A DNA stretch of 64,000 nucleotides, from assembly GCF_000013565.1 (NCBI RefSeq), contig NC_007802.1:2790001-2854000 (forward strand). The letters are read 5' to 3'. Both the position numbers and the translations under genes were made by a program. Origin of the DNA: Jannaschia sp. CCS1. Lineage in GTDB: Bacteria > Pseudomonadota > Alphaproteobacteria > Rhodobacterales > Rhodobacteraceae. The notes beneath the pieces are model-generated. The model searched no databases. It was given only the letters and a program-made list of their open reading frames with translations, and was not told the DNA's origin. This document shows, piece by piece, positions 16,478 through 25,126 of the stretch (positions are counted from its first letter, which is position 1; each line of letters begins with the position of its first letter).

Positions 16478-16605
16478 CCCCCCCGCCCTACACGAGGCGG
16501 GACCCATAAACCACGGCGGAAACGGTCAAAGTGCACCGGCTCTACTCCGCCCTTCCCTGCCCTTGATCTGCCCCCTATAAGCGCAGCCGAGCCAGGAGAG
16601 ACCCG

Positions 16606-17193
16606 ATGCGCACCGCCCAGATCACCCGCAAGACCGCCGAGACCGACATCTCTGTCGAGATCAATCTTGACGGCACCGGCACCTACGACAATCTGACCGG
16701 CGTGGGCTTCTTCGATCATATGCTGGACCAACTGGCGCGCCACGCATTGATGGACATGACGGTCCGTTGCGCCGGCGATCTGCACATCGACGACCACCAT
16801 TCCGTCGAGGATGTGGGCATTGCGTTGGGCCAGGCCCTGACGCAAGCGATGGGCGACAAGCGGGGCATCCGCCGCTATGGCGAATGTGTTCTGCCGATGG
16901 ATGACGCACGCGTTGCCTGCGCGCTGGACCTGTCCGGGCGGCCGTTTCTCGTATGGGACGTTGAGATGCCGACCGCGAAGATCGGCACCTTCGACACAGA
17001 ACTGGTTCGGGAGTTCTTCCAGGCGTTTGCAACCCATGGCGGGATCACATTGCACCTGACGCAAGCGGCGGGCGTGAACAGCCACCACATCGCCGAGGCC
17101 GCTTTCAAGGCGACAGCCCGCGCCCTGCGAGATGCGTTGGAGGTTGACCCACGCACGGCCGACGCCATCCCATCGACCAAGGGCAGCCTGTAA
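16606..17193 (+). CDS. hisB: Imidazoleglycerol-phosphate dehydratase
   Basis: A 195-residue HisB that dehydrates imidazoleglycerol phosphate to imidazoleacetol phosphate (histidine step 6). The duplicated metal-ligand motifs are present: [27 protein letters not shown], then [12 protein letters not shown]. This is the monofunctional form without the phosphatase domain. A strong AGGAGA site lies seven bases before the ATG. First gene of the local his cluster, 42 bp upstream of hisH. Confidence 0.97.
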   Translation: MRTAQITRKTAETDISVEINLDGTGTYDNLTGVGFFDHMLDQLARHALMDMTVRCAGDLHIDDHHSVEDVGIALGQALTQAMGDKRGIRRYGECVLPMDDARVACALDLSGRPFLVWDVEMPTAKIGTFDTELVREFFQAFATHGGITLHLTQAAGVNSHHIAEAAFKATARALRDALEVDPRTADAIPSTKGSL

Positions 17194-17235
17194 ACGCGCC
17201 CTCCAGAGCACATCTTTGTTTAAGGAACGCACGCG

Positions 17236-17874
17236 ATGACGACCGTTCTGATCGACTATGACGCGGGCAATCTGCACTCCGCCGAGAAGGCGTTTCAACG
17301 CATGGCCCTTGAGGCGGATGCGGGCGCGCTGATCGTCTCTGCCGATCCCGATGTGGTCGCCAGCGCCGACCGTATCGTCCTGCCCGGTGACGGCGCCTTT
17401 CCCGCCTGCCGCCGTGGCCTTCAAACCATCGACGGGTTGGAGGAGGCGCTGTTGCACGCGGTGGAAACCAAAGGAAAACCGTTTCTGGGCATTTGCGTTG
17501 GCATGCAAATGATGACCAGCTGGGGCCGCGAATATGAAGATGTGGCCGGTTTCGGCTGGATCCCGGGCGAGGTCACGCAGATCGCGCCCTGCGACCCCGC
17601 CCTGAAGGTGCCGCATATGGGCTGGAACGATCTGGTCATCGACCACCCCCACGCGATCCTTGACGGCGTCACCACCGGCGATCACGCCTATTTCGTCCAT
17701 TCCTATGCCATGCAACCCGCAGATCCCGCCGATCTTCTGGCGCATGTGGAGTATGGCGGGCAGGTCACGGCCATCGTCGGGCGCGACACGATGGTGGGGA
17801 TGCAGTTCCACCCGGAAAAGAGCCAATCAGCCGGTTTGCGCATGATTGCGAATTTCCTCGCCTGGCGGCCGTAG
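17236..17874 (+). CDS. hisH: Imidazole glycerol phosphate synthase glutaminase subunit
   Basis: A 212-residue class I glutamine amidotransferase that feeds ammonia to HisF. The catalytic triad is visible: Cys in FLGICVGMQMM, His and Glu in GMQFHPEKSQ. The N terminus VLIDYDAGNLHSAEKAF is typical. Preceded by AAGGA. It lies downstream of hisB on the same strand; its partner hisF is 3 kb further on, after an unusual set of small envelope genes. Confidence 0.97.
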   Translation: MTTVLIDYDAGNLHSAEKAFQRMALEADAGALIVSADPDVVASADRIVLPGDGAFPACRRGLQTIDGLEEALLHAVETKGKPFLGICVGMQMMTSWGREYEDVAGFGWIPGEVTQIAPCDPALKVPHMGWNDLVIDHPHAILDGVTTGDHAYFVHSYAMQPADPADLLAHVEYGGQVTAIVGRDTMVGMQFHPEKSQSAGLRMIANFLAWRP

Positions 17875-18016
17875 TCGCCGTGCACGCGCAGGGGCGTGCG
17901 CCCGCGGTTGAGGCGGACTGCGTCCAATCGTCCGCAAATCCATGTTTGGCCTGTCCGGCCCACCGCCAACGCGTAGTCTTCACGAATTCGTGACCTCATG
18001 TCTTAAGGAGACTCAA

Positions 18017-18448
18017 TTGTTTCGTTATCTTGTCGCCGTCCTCACCCTGATCGGTCTGTCGGCCTGTACCCCAACCACGACGACGATCGTTGGTGGCACC
18101 AGCTACGCGTCCGCCAGCTGTTTTTCGGGCCCCTACGTCTTTGATCTGGATGTTCGCGTCCCCGCCTCCTACGGACCGGTGAGCCAGATGCGCCAATACG
18201 CAAACGGTCCCAATGGGTTGGAGTATACCTGCAACCTCGTGGGCTACGGATATCCGGTGCAAGACACTGATTTCCCGATCTATCTGGGTGAACTATATGG
18301 CGGCACGTCCGGTCTGTGCGTCAGTGCTGTCACCGTGAACCGGGGCCGTGTTTTGTCCTGCGCAAGCGAGGCTCAGGTCCGCGCCGCTGTGGCCAATACG
18401 GGCTCGACCCTGCGCCTGACCCAGTGGCAGGACTTCCCGACCAGTTGA
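18017..18448 (+). CDS. Small lipoprotein of unknown function (TTG start)
   Basis: A 143-residue predicted lipoprotein. AAGGAG (18005-18010) lies six bases before a TTG at 18017; starting there gives a clean signal peptide FRYLVAVLTLIGLSAC with lipobox LSAC (Cys about residue 17). The frame stays open to 17942, but that longer start has no such site and would bury the lipobox. The mature protein has four further cysteines and no recognised domain. It follows hisH by 142 bp and ends before a strong terminator. Confidence 0.75.
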   Translation: MFRYLVAVLTLIGLSACTPTTTTIVGGTSYASASCFSGPYVFDLDVRVPASYGPVSQMRQYANGPNGLEYTCNLVGYGYPVQDTDFPIYLGELYGGTSGLCVSAVTVNRGRVLSCASEAQVRAAVANTGSTLRLTQWQDFPTS

Positions 18449-18467
18449 CGAATACCTTGCCAAGCAC

Positions 18468-18499
18468 AAAGGGCGCGCCCGATGGGACGCGCCCTTTTT
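18468..18499 (+). terminator. Intrinsic terminator
   Basis: AAAGGGCGCG (18468-18477) pairs with CGCGCCCTTT (18488-18497) around a ten-base loop and continues as a T tract. It follows the lipoprotein gene and faces the convergent DUF2147 gene. Confidence 0.9.
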
Positions 18500-18516
18500 A
18501 ATTGAATTTCTGGTAC

Positions 18517-18906
18517 TTACTGCACGCGCACCCAATTCTGACGCGCGCAGATCAACCCGCCCGCCACGCAGCCGCGCAGAGTAATAGCATTGCCGCTCAG
18601 GCTCATCCGACCGATGTAGATACGACCGTTGGATGGCCGCCAGACCGAACCCTCATAGGTGCCATCGCCGTTGGGCACCATGTCGATGACAATCTGCCGC
18701 CCGATATTCTCGGACTGGTACTCACCCGACGAATTGAAGGTCCGGCTAATCGTTCCACATACGGCATTTCCACAGGCCGCAAGCGTGACGTAGGCATACG
18801 CGCCGTCATCCACCTCCGTCTGCCAGATGCCGTGGGATGCATCGGCAAGGGCTGCGCCCGCCATGCCCAATGTTGCGATGCACGCGCCCAACAGGGTCTT
18901 TTTCAT
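18517..18906 (-). CDS. DUF2147-like secreted protein
   Basis: A 129-residue secreted protein. The signal peptide [21 protein letters not shown] is followed by a DUF2147-type core: [28 protein letters not shown] and an acidic beta-rich stretch ending [10 protein letters not shown]. Family members are small periplasmic lipocalin-like proteins of unknown role. The ATG at 18906 is preferred, with GGGAGGA eight bases before it; upstream frame to 19041 overlaps hisA. It sits on the opposite strand inside the his cluster. Confidence 0.82.
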   Translation of the reverse strand: MKKTLLGACIATLGMAGAALADASHGIWQTEVDDGAYAYVTLAACGNAVCGTISRTFNSSGEYQSENIGRQIVIDMVPNGDGTYEGSVWRPSNGRIYIGRMSLSGNAITLRGCVAGGLICARQNWVRVQ

Positions 18907-19055
18907 ATGATGATCCTCCCAAATCTTTGTGCGGCGAACGGTGGCGCGAAGCGGCGGCGCAAGGCAAGCGTGACGTGGCGGCGGCTGACCCTTGCGCTGC
19001 CTTGGGACATGGGGGAAAAGCCACGCGAGACCAGCCCGCACAAGGACGCCGCCCG

Positions 19056-19772
19056 ATGATCCTCTATCCCGCCATTGACCTCAAAGACGGCAACGCCGTG
19101 CGGCTCTTGCGCGGGGAAATGTCTGACGCCACCGTCTTTAACACCGATCCCGCCGCACAGGCCCGCGCGTTTCAGGATGCGGGCTGCGACTGGCTGCATC
19201 TGGTCGACCTCAATGGCGCATTCGCCGGGGAACCTGTGAATGGTGCCGCGGTGGAGGCGATCCTGGCCGCCACCTCTGTGCCGACGCAATTGGGTGGCGG
19301 CATCCGCGACATGGCCACGATCGAGGGCTGGCTTACCCGTGGCATTGCCCGTGTGATACTGGGAACCGTGGCCGTCGAAGATCCCGATCTGGTGCGCCAG
19401 GCCGCACGCGCCTTCCCGGGCCAGGTGGCCGTGGGTATCGACGCGCGCAAGGGTCGCGTCGCCACCAAAGGATGGGCGGAAGAGACCGACGTGATGGTCA
19501 CAGATCTGGCCCGAGCGTTCGAGGATGCGGGCGTGGCCGCGATCATCTACACCGATATTGATCGCGATGGTGCGATGGGCGGCCCGAATGTCTCCGCGAC
19601 CGCGGATCTCGCGCGCGCCACATCCATCCCCGTGATCGCGTCGGGCGGTGTATCGTCGCTGGACGATCTGCACGCGCTGAAAACGACCGGCGTGATTTCT
19701 GGTGCGATCTCCGGGCGGGCGCTCTATGACGGGGCGCTTGACCTGTCCGAGGCGCTGCACGCCCTTGCCTGA
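19056..19772 (+). CDS. hisA: ProFAR isomerase
   Basis: A 238-residue TIM barrel that isomerises ProFAR to PRFAR in histidine synthesis. Family motifs: [20 protein letters not shown] with the catalytic Asp, [23 protein letters not shown]-like region [14 protein letters not shown], and [12 protein letters not shown] with the second catalytic Asp. The ATG at 19056 gives the family N terminus; the frame is open upstream but antisense to the DUF2147 gene. Confidence 0.97.
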   Translation: MILYPAIDLKDGNAVRLLRGEMSDATVFNTDPAAQARAFQDAGCDWLHLVDLNGAFAGEPVNGAAVEAILAATSVPTQLGGGIRDMATIEGWLTRGIARVILGTVAVEDPDLVRQAARAFPGQVAVGIDARKGRVATKGWAEETDVMVTDLARAFEDAGVAAIIYTDIDRDGAMGGPNVSATADLARATSIPVIASGGVSSLDDLHALKTTGVISGAISGRALYDGALDLSEALHALA

Positions 19773-19846
19773 GTACGGGTTTTCCTGACGTTGCCGCTGC
19801 GGTCATCTGCGCATAGGTGCGGAGCGTATTTTGCAGGAGCAACCCC

Positions 19847-20209
19847 ATGGGCAGCGCATTCGTCGGCATCATCTTCACCCTCGGCACGCTCTATCTGTGC
19901 TGTGCGGTGGCCCTTGTCTGGTCCACCCGCAGCTATTCGACTGCACTGGCACGCATCCTGCGTTACAGCGGCATCTTCTGGGCCATCTGGTTGACGCTGT
20001 GCTTCGCGACCCTTGGCCTGTTGACCAAGCGCTGCACCGGAAACTGGATATACGGCTATACCAATTGCGATGGGATCTCCGACGGTACGGCTCAGGTGCT
20101 CACGGGGGTCAGCACGCTAAGCTTTGCGGCGGGTATCTGCTGTGGCGTGATCCTGCTGGTCGCAGGTGGCATCTGGGAGATTGTCGGGCGGTCACGGGCC
20201 CAGGCGTGA
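19847..20209 (+). CDS. Small membrane protein of unknown function
   Basis: A 120-residue protein with three hydrophobic segments (residues about 3-25, 38-60 and 85-108) and four to five cysteines, including a CTGNWIYGYTNC loop that would lie between helices 2 and 3. AGGAG eight bases before the ATG at 19847 fixes the start. It follows hisA by 74 bp, in the same direction. No family is recognised. Confidence 0.7.
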   Translation: MGSAFVGIIFTLGTLYLCCAVALVWSTRSYSTALARILRYSGIFWAIWLTLCFATLGLLTKRCTGNWIYGYTNCDGISDGTAQVLTGVSTLSFAAGICCGVILLVAGGIWEIVGRSRAQA

Positions 20210-20333
20210 TCGCACGGCCCGCATTGCGTGGCGCGGGGGCAGTCCATCCCAAACGACAGCTGAGTCAAAAAGCCGAGATATAAGTCGTCGGGCGGCGGGG
20301 AGAGACCAGCACGCCAGCGTCACCCCATCCCCT

Positions 20334-20777
20334 TCACTCCCCGGCGGCGGCGGCCGTCAAATTGTTCAGCGCGCCGTTCATCCGCTCCAGATACGGGGCC
20401 TCCGCGGCAATCTCCAGACCGTCGAACATGCCCTCCGGCGTTTCCCAGGTGATCACGCTGCCCTCGCCGTCGGCATAGACCAGCACCCGCAGCGGCAGCA
20501 TCAGGCCTGCGCGGATATCGTCCTGCAGCGCAGGCGTGCCCAACATCGGATTGCCGAACACCAGCAACTCCGCATCGACCAGTTCCATGTCGACGCTCAC
20601 AGCCCCTGCCCCGTGGTTGACCCGCGCGAACACGGTCGCGCCTGCGGTGTTTACGGCGGCTTCCAGACGGTCCATGACCGTTGCCACATCATCGGTACTG
20701 CGCCGCTCTTCAAAGTCGGCAAGTGCGGGCGTGGCCGCGATCAGGGCGGCGGCGGCGGCAGTCATCAGGCGTTTCAT
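20334..20777 (-). CDS. DUF302 periplasmic protein
   Basis: A 147-residue protein with a signal peptide (MKRLMTAAAAALIAATPALA) and a DUF302 domain: VATVMDRLEAAVNTAGATVFARVNH in pieces, ELLVFGNPMLGTPAL and PLRVLVYAD. DUF302 proteins are small homodimeric periplasmic proteins of unknown biochemical role. AGGAAAG lies before the ATG. Opposite in strand to its his neighbours, it sits between the membrane gene and hisF. Confidence 0.9.
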   Translation of the reverse strand: MKRLMTAAAAALIAATPALADFEERRSTDDVATVMDRLEAAVNTAGATVFARVNHGAGAVSVDMELVDAELLVFGNPMLGTPALQDDIRAGLMLPLRVLVYADGEGSVITWETPEGMFDGLEIAAEAPYLERMNGALNNLTAAAAGE

Positions 20778-20883
20778 ATCTTTCCTTTCGGGTCCGTCAT
20801 TTAGAGCGGTCAGCTAACGCCTGCCGCGGCGCATATTCCAATCACTCTTTCGCGCGCAGCCGTTTCAGCCTAAACCCGCCCAC

Positions 20884-21669
20884 ATGTTGAAGACCCGCAT
20901 CATCCCCTGCCTCGACGTCGCCGAGGGCCGTACCGTCAAAGGCGTCAACTTTGTCGATCTGATCGACGCGGGCGATCCCGTTGAACAGGCCCGCGCCTAT
21001 GACCTTGCGGGCGCGGATGAGCTTTGTTTTCTGGACATCAAGGCCACCCATGAAAATCGCGGCACCATGTATGATCTGGCCACCCGCACGGCCGAGCAAT
21101 GTTTCATGCCGCTGACCATCGGCGGCGGCGTGCGCACGGTCGATGACGTGCGCAACCTGCTTCTGGCCGGGGCCGACAAGGTGTCGTTCAACTCCGCCGC
21201 CGTGGCTGACCCTGACTGCGTGGCACGGGCGGCGGACAAGTTCGGCTCGCAATGTATCGTTGTGGCCATCGACGCCAAAACAGTCAGGCCTCCCGCGCCC
21301 CTCCGGGGCGACCCCGGAAGGTGGGAGATCTTCACCCATGGCGGGCGCAAACCCACGGGCATTGATGCTGTGGAATTCGCTAAGACCGTCGTGGCCAAGG
21401 GTGCCGGTGAAATCCTGCTGACCTCCATGGATCGCGACGGCACAAAGGCGGGCTTCAATCTACCGCTGACCAGGGCCGTGTCTGACGCCGTACCTGTGCC
21501 TGTCATCGCATCCGGCGGTGTCGGCACGCTGGATCACCTGGTTGAAGGCGTCACCCAGGGCGGTGCGTCCGCCGTGCTGGCAGCCTCCATCTTCCACTTC
21601 GGCACCTATACGATCGGCGAGGCCAAGGCGCATATGGCCAAGGCCGGAATTCCTGTGAGGCTGACATGA
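20884..21669 (+). CDS. hisF: Imidazole glycerol phosphate synthase cyclase subunit
   Basis: A 261-residue TIM barrel that, with HisH, makes imidazoleglycerol phosphate and AICAR. Motifs: [20 protein letters not shown] with the first catalytic Asp, [19 protein letters not shown] with the second Asp, [14 protein letters not shown] and [15 protein letters not shown]. It has no strong ribosome site, the ATG lying at 20884. It overlaps hisE by four bases (ATGA). Confidence 0.98.
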   Translation: MLKTRIIPCLDVAEGRTVKGVNFVDLIDAGDPVEQARAYDLAGADELCFLDIKATHENRGTMYDLATRTAEQCFMPLTIGGGVRTVDDVRNLLLAGADKVSFNSAAVADPDCVARAADKFGSQCIVVAIDAKTVRPPAPLRGDPGRWEIFTHGGRKPTGIDAVEFAKTVVAKGAGEILLTSMDRDGTKAGFNLPLTRAVSDAVPVPVIASGGVGTLDHLVEGVTQGGASAVLAASIFHFGTYTIGEAKAHMAKAGIPVRLT

Positions 21670-21974
21670 CCCCTCTTCAACAGCTGGCCGCCACGATTGA
21701 AGCCCGCAAAGGGGCCGATCCAGCGTCGTCTTGGACGGCAAAACTTCTGTCCAAAGGCCCTGAGAAATGCGCGGAAAAGTTCGGGGAGGAGGCCGTGGAA
21801 GCCATCATCGAAGCCGTGAAGGGCGACCGCGACGCCCTGACATCCGAGGCCGCAGACGCCCTTTACCACCTGTTAGTGATGTGCGCCGCGCGGGACGTGA
21901 GCCTGTCGGATATCGAAGCGGAACTTGAAAGCCGCCATGGCACGTCCGGGCTGACCGAGAAAGCAAACCGGTGA
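21666..21974 (+). CDS. hisE: Phosphoribosyl-ATP pyrophosphatase
   Basis: A 102-residue MazG-like all-alpha pyrophosphohydrolase acting on phosphoribosyl-ATP (histidine step 2). The motif [20 protein letters not shown] supplies the metal-binding glutamates, followed by [12 protein letters not shown]. It is the separate form, not fused to hisI. Starts inside the hisF stop (ATGA) and its own stop overlaps the GTG start of the NADAR gene. Confidence 0.97.
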   Translation: MTPLQQLAATIEARKGADPASSWTAKLLSKGPEKCAEKFGEEAVEAIIEAVKGDRDALTSEAADALYHLLVMCAARDVSLSDIEAELESRHGTSGLTEKANR

Positions 21975-22423
21975 CGGGACCGCAATTAAACACAATCTAT
22001 TTCTACGCCCAAACCGACGCCTATGCGGAATTCTCCAATTTCGCGCCCTTCGGGGTCGAGATGGAGGGCGTCTACTGGCGCACGGTCGAACATTACTTTC
22101 AGGCCATGAAATTTGACGACGCCACCCACCGAGAGCGGATCCGTACCGCGCGAAAACCCAAGGACGCCAAGGCGTCGGGCATGACACGGGCTGTGGCTCT
22201 GCGCGCGGATTGGGACGAGGTGAAGGACGCCATCATGCAGGCTGCCGTCTTCCGGAAGTTTCAGACCCACGCCGTCCCGCGCGATCTTTTGCTGGGAACC
22301 GGATCCGCACAGATCGTGGAAAACGCGCCGATGGATGCCTATTGGGGCTGCGGGCCGGACGGGCGCGGCCTCAATAAACTTGGGCGCATCCTGATGGATG
22401 TCCGGGACAGCCTGGCCAGCTAG
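21971..22423 (+). CDS. NADAR-family N-glycosidase (YbiA-like)
   Basis: A 150-residue single-domain NADAR protein. Motifs: EFSNFAPFGVEMEGVYWRT, VEHYFQAMKF, KPKDAKASG, LLLGTGSAQIVE, YWGCGPDGRGLNKLGRILMD. Known NADAR enzymes cleave N-glycosidic bonds, either of early riboflavin intermediates (YbiA-like) or of ADP-ribosylated guanine. The gene begins with a GTG that overlaps the hisE stop as GTGA, so it is translationally coupled to histidine synthesis. That pairing hints at clean-up of labile phosphoribosylamine intermediates (inference). It is not next to any DarT-like toxin. Confidence 0.92.
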   Translation: MTGPQLNTIYFYAQTDAYAEFSNFAPFGVEMEGVYWRTVEHYFQAMKFDDATHRERIRTARKPKDAKASGMTRAVALRADWDEVKDAIMQAAVFRKFQTHAVPRDLLLGTGSAQIVENAPMDAYWGCGPDGRGLNKLGRILMDVRDSLAS

Positions 22424-22434
22424 ACCGGGCGCGA

Positions 22435-22905
22435 TCACAGCTTTGAGCTGACGATCCCGGTGTTGAACCCGCCCATCCGCAACTCTCCGAACAGGCGCTG
22501 ATATTCGATCTTGGGGCAGCGGTCCTGGATCACAATCAGCCCTTCCGCCTCGGCCTTCGCGGCAGCGTCCTCATGAGCCACGCCAATTTGCATCCAGATC
22601 ACCCTGGGGCGCACGGGCATGGCCAGGGCCGCATCCACGATATCCGGAACAAACTCGGATCTGCGAAAGATATCAACGACATCAACCTCACCTGCCTCGG
22701 ACAAGTCCGCCACGACCGTGCCGCCAAACAACTCTGTTCCCACGTGACCCGGGTTCACGGGCACCACGCGAAAGCCCTTCAAACTCAAATACCGCGCCAC
22801 ATAGTGGCTTGGCCGCACGGGATTGGGCGAGACGCCCACACAGGCGAAACTTTGGGACGTGCTCAGCACGTGGCGCAGAAGGTCATCGGACGGTTCAGTT
22901 GTCAT
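22435..22905 (-). CDS. CoA-binding (YccU-like) protein
   Basis: A 156-residue Rossmann-fold protein of the CoA_binding_2 family. Motifs: FACVGVSPNPVRPSHYVARY, GFRVVPVNPGH, EVDVVDIFRRSEFVP, VIWMQIGVAHEDAAAKAE and CPKIEYQRL at the end. Members bind CoA; their physiological role is not established. Full length. Convergent with the NADAR gene with an 11-bp gap. No clear ribosome site upstream. Confidence 0.92.
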   Translation of the reverse strand: MTTEPSDDLLRHVLSTSQSFACVGVSPNPVRPSHYVARYLSLKGFRVVPVNPGHVGTELFGGTVVADLSEAGEVDVVDIFRRSEFVPDIVDAALAMPVRPRVIWMQIGVAHEDAAAKAEAEGLIVIQDRCPKIEYQRLFGELRMGGFNTGIVSSKL

Positions 22906-22922
22906 AGGGTTTGAATAGCAGA

Positions 22923-22961
22923 CAAAAAAGGCGCCCGCAGCGGTTTTTGACCGGCGGGCGC
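22923..22961 (-). terminator. Strong minus-strand terminator
   Basis: On the minus strand GCGCCCGC (22961-22954) pairs with GCGGGCGC (22938-22931), extended by an inner CGGT/ACCG stem, then six T residues (22929-22924). It would end transcripts from the YHS gene, whose stop is 110 bases upstream, leaving a long 3' tail or a separate small RNA between. Confidence 0.85.
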
Positions 22962-23070
22962 AAGTTCGGAACGAGGGACAGTGATGGGCTCGCAGGGTTC
23001 CGACCCGCGACGCCTATCAAACATATGGGTCCGCTTCGGCCTTACTTGTAGGGCCTGAACGAAAACGTGA

Positions 23071-23541
23071 TCAGCCAAGCATCGCGGGGTAATTGGTATC
23101 GCCCCGCCCGATCGCTTCGGGAAGTTCACGCAGCCACCGGCGGCGAATCCGACGTGAATAGTTCAGGAACAATCGACCATCGACGACACTCCAGGCCTCC
23201 GGCACGGTTGAGGCCACATAACCGCGTGCGGCCGCATAGGCGCAATAGCCGCCGAACGCCGGGGCATAGGCCTCGGGGTTGGCCTCAAAGATCGCGCGGT
23301 TCTCGGCATTCGCGAAGTGCCAGATAGCCCCGTTCCAGTCGAGCGCGTGCTCAGCTTGGCCGATGACCGGGGCATCCTCTTCGGCCAGGCCAAAGAACGC
23401 CACCGCATCTGCGCCATCAATGGCGATGCCCGCGTCTTGGTAGATGTTTGGCTCTGCGGCAGACGCGCGGGTTGCGATCAACGTGGTGGAGGCGGCGAGG
23501 AGGCCGAGGCCAAATCGAAGGGTCGTGCGGCGGGTGAGCAT
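23071..23541 (-). CDS. Exported YHS-domain protein (Tat-like signal)
   Basis: A 156-residue protein. The N terminus TRRTTLRFGLGLLAASTTL resembles a twin-arginine signal, cleaved about ASAA. The mature part is a YHS-like module: AIDGADAVAFF, ALDWNGAIWHFANAENRAIF, NPEAYAPAFGGYCAYAAARG. YHS domains bind metals or occur in metal-handling proteins. AGGGA sits before the ATG. Single gene with its own 3' terminator. Function of this subgroup is unknown. Confidence 0.85.
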   Translation of the reverse strand: MLTRRTTLRFGLGLLAASTTLIATRASAAEPNIYQDAGIAIDGADAVAFFGLAEEDAPVIGQAEHALDWNGAIWHFANAENRAIFEANPEAYAPAFGGYCAYAAARGYVASTVPEAWSVVDGRLFLNYSRRIRRRWLRELPEAIGRGDTNYPAMLG

Positions 23542-23685
23542 GATGATGTCCCTGGAATGAGCTGCATGTGCCCCTCATATGCCGCGCCGCAGGCCCATGA
23601 GGAACCCGACATGACAGACCTGTTATAGACTGTGAACGGCCCCATGCTTCGCAACCAGAGCGCAAGATCGACGCGACTGCACGGC

Positions 23686-24003
23686 TCAGTCGAAAATATC
23701 CTCGATCACGTCAAATGCCTCTTCCAGGGCCTTCTTCCACATCGGTTTGCGCCGCTTTTTCTTGCGCGCCTTTTTGGGCCGTTCAGGCGGACGTCGGCGG
23801 TCGGAAAAGCCGTGGGGCGCAGGCCGCTCCGGGGAGCGTTTCACGGTCCCGCGTCGCCTTTCAGGCGGTTTGAGCCATTTCATCTCATGAAGGGGCGCAC
23901 CACAGGCGCCGCAGGCCAGCTCATGCCCGTCGCGCGCGGTGGGCCTCAGTGTCTGACGTCGCCCGCAATAGCAGCAGGTCGCGATCTTCGTGGCATGTGG
24001 CAT
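23686..24003 (-). CDS. Zinc-ribbon protein with basic middle
   Basis: A 105-residue protein. An N-terminal zinc ribbon is formed by CCYCGRR and ACGACG (two CxxC pairs about 18 residues apart). A strongly basic, Pro/Arg/Lys-rich centre (PPERPKKARKKKRRKP) suggests nucleic-acid contact, and the acidic C terminus EEAFDVIEDIFD is helical. AAGGG lies before the ATG. It follows rlmB with a four-base gap and so is probably co-transcribed with it. No function known. Confidence 0.75.
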   Translation of the reverse strand: MPHATKIATCCYCGRRQTLRPTARDGHELACGACGAPLHEMKWLKPPERRRGTVKRSPERPAPHGFSDRRRPPERPKKARKKKRRKPMWKKALEEAFDVIEDIFD

Positions 24004-24007
24004 AGAG

Positions 24008-24790
24008 CTACCCTTTCGTTAGGGCATATAGGGCCACGGCGGCTGCATTTGAGACATTGAGCGACCCAAAATCGCGCGCGAACGGGATTTTGGCCAATTC
24101 GTCGCAGAGGCCTCGGGTTCGCTCCCGCAATCCGGGTCCCTCCGCCCCCAAAACCAACGCGATGTTGCTGTCTGTGTGACGGGCGGCGACCGCGTCGATC
24201 GGGGCCGCGCCCTCCTCTGCCAATCCGACCATCCAAAAGCCATCGGCCTTCAGCGCCTCCATCGCGTCCCCCAGATTGCCGATGCGCGCATAGGGCATCC
24301 GCTCCAGCGCGCCGGAGGCGGTTTTGGCGAGCGCACCCGTTTCCGGTGCGGAATGGCGGGCGGGCGCGATCACAGCCCGCGCGCCGAACACCTCGGCAGA
24401 GCGCAGGATCGCACCCACATTATGCGGATCACTGACCCGGTCCAGCAGCACGACGACAGACCGCTCCGCCCCATCGCCCCGCGCCAGGGCCCGCCAGTCA
24501 CCCCAATCCAACGGCTTGACCTCCACCGCCGCGCCCTGATGGACCGAGCCCGGGTCGAGTGGCACCGGAAATTTGCGCGGATCGGCAATTTCCGCCTCCA
24601 GCCCCCGCGCGGCAATGGCATCGGCCAGCTTGGTCTGCGCGTTAAGCGACACCACCAGCCGCAGAACCTGACGGTCCGGGTTGGCCAGCGCGTCGCGCAC
24701 CGCATGCAGGCCGAATAACCAGATGGTCTCTGCCGCCGCTGCGCGCTTTCCCCGCTCCTTATCGATCACCCAGGTTGGTTTCCTGGCCAT
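24008..24790 (-). CDS. rlmB: 23S rRNA 2'-O-methyltransferase RlmB/TrmH family
   Basis: A 260-residue SPOUT methyltransferase. An N-terminal substrate-binding domain (WLFGLHAVRDALANPDRQV) is followed by the knotted catalytic domain: DRVSDPHNVGAILRSAEVFG (motif 1), ALVLGAEGPGLRE (motif 2) and SLNVSNAAAVALYA (motif 3). By homology it 2'-O-methylates a ribosomal guanosine (G2251 of 23S rRNA in E. coli). Divergent from tRNA-Tyr, and upstream of a zinc-ribbon gene. Confidence 0.94.
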   Translation of the reverse strand: MARKPTWVIDKERGKRAAAAETIWLFGLHAVRDALANPDRQVLRLVVSLNAQTKLADAIAARGLEAEIADPRKFPVPLDPGSVHQGAAVEVKPLDWGDWRALARGDGAERSVVVLLDRVSDPHNVGAILRSAEVFGARAVIAPARHSAPETGALAKTASGALERMPYARIGNLGDAMEALKADGFWMVGLAEEGAAPIDAVAARHTDSNIALVLGAEGPGLRERTRGLCDELAKIPFARDFGSLNVSNAAAVALYALTKG

Positions 24791-24863
24791 GAACCCTCAC
24801 CCCTCTTTCGTGTTGCCTCCTTACTGCGCAGGCAATGGGGCAAGCGCAAGGCTGCATTGGGAC

Positions 24864-24892
24864 TTGACCCCCCCCGCACGCGTCGATATTCC
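24864..24892 (+). promoter_or_regulatory. Promoter of tRNA-Tyr
   Basis: TTGACC (24864-24869), 17-base C-rich spacer and TATTCC (24887-24892), 29 bases upstream of the tRNA. Good spacing and -35 match; read by eye. Confidence 0.55.
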
Positions 24893-24921
24893 GCCCCAAG
24901 CCGGAGACATCCGGCCCCGGT

Positions 24922-25005
24922 GGGCGACAGGCCGCAAGGTGTGGCAGGGGACTGTAACTCCCTCGAGGCGACTCACGCCTGGTTCGATTCCAGGGTCGCC
25001 CACCA
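24922..25005 (+). tRNA. tRNA-Tyr (anticodon GTA)
   Basis: Class II tRNA. Acceptor GGGCGAC (24922-24928) pairs with GTCGCCC (24995-25001). The anticodon loop CTGTAAC contains GTA, the long variable arm is GAG/CTC, and the T arm is CCTGG-TTCGATT-CCAGG. Discriminator A, and CCA encoded at 25003-25005. It lies between rlmB and the pxp operon. Confidence 0.97.
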
Positions 25006-25126
25006 TTCATTCCTCCCAGTTTGAACCGACACGCAAACACGCCCTGATCGGTCCGTTGATCCCCCCTCGCGCATGCGCTGCCGCTCCTTTAAACAGGGGG
25101 TTGAGTGTCCGCATGAAGGAGGCCCC

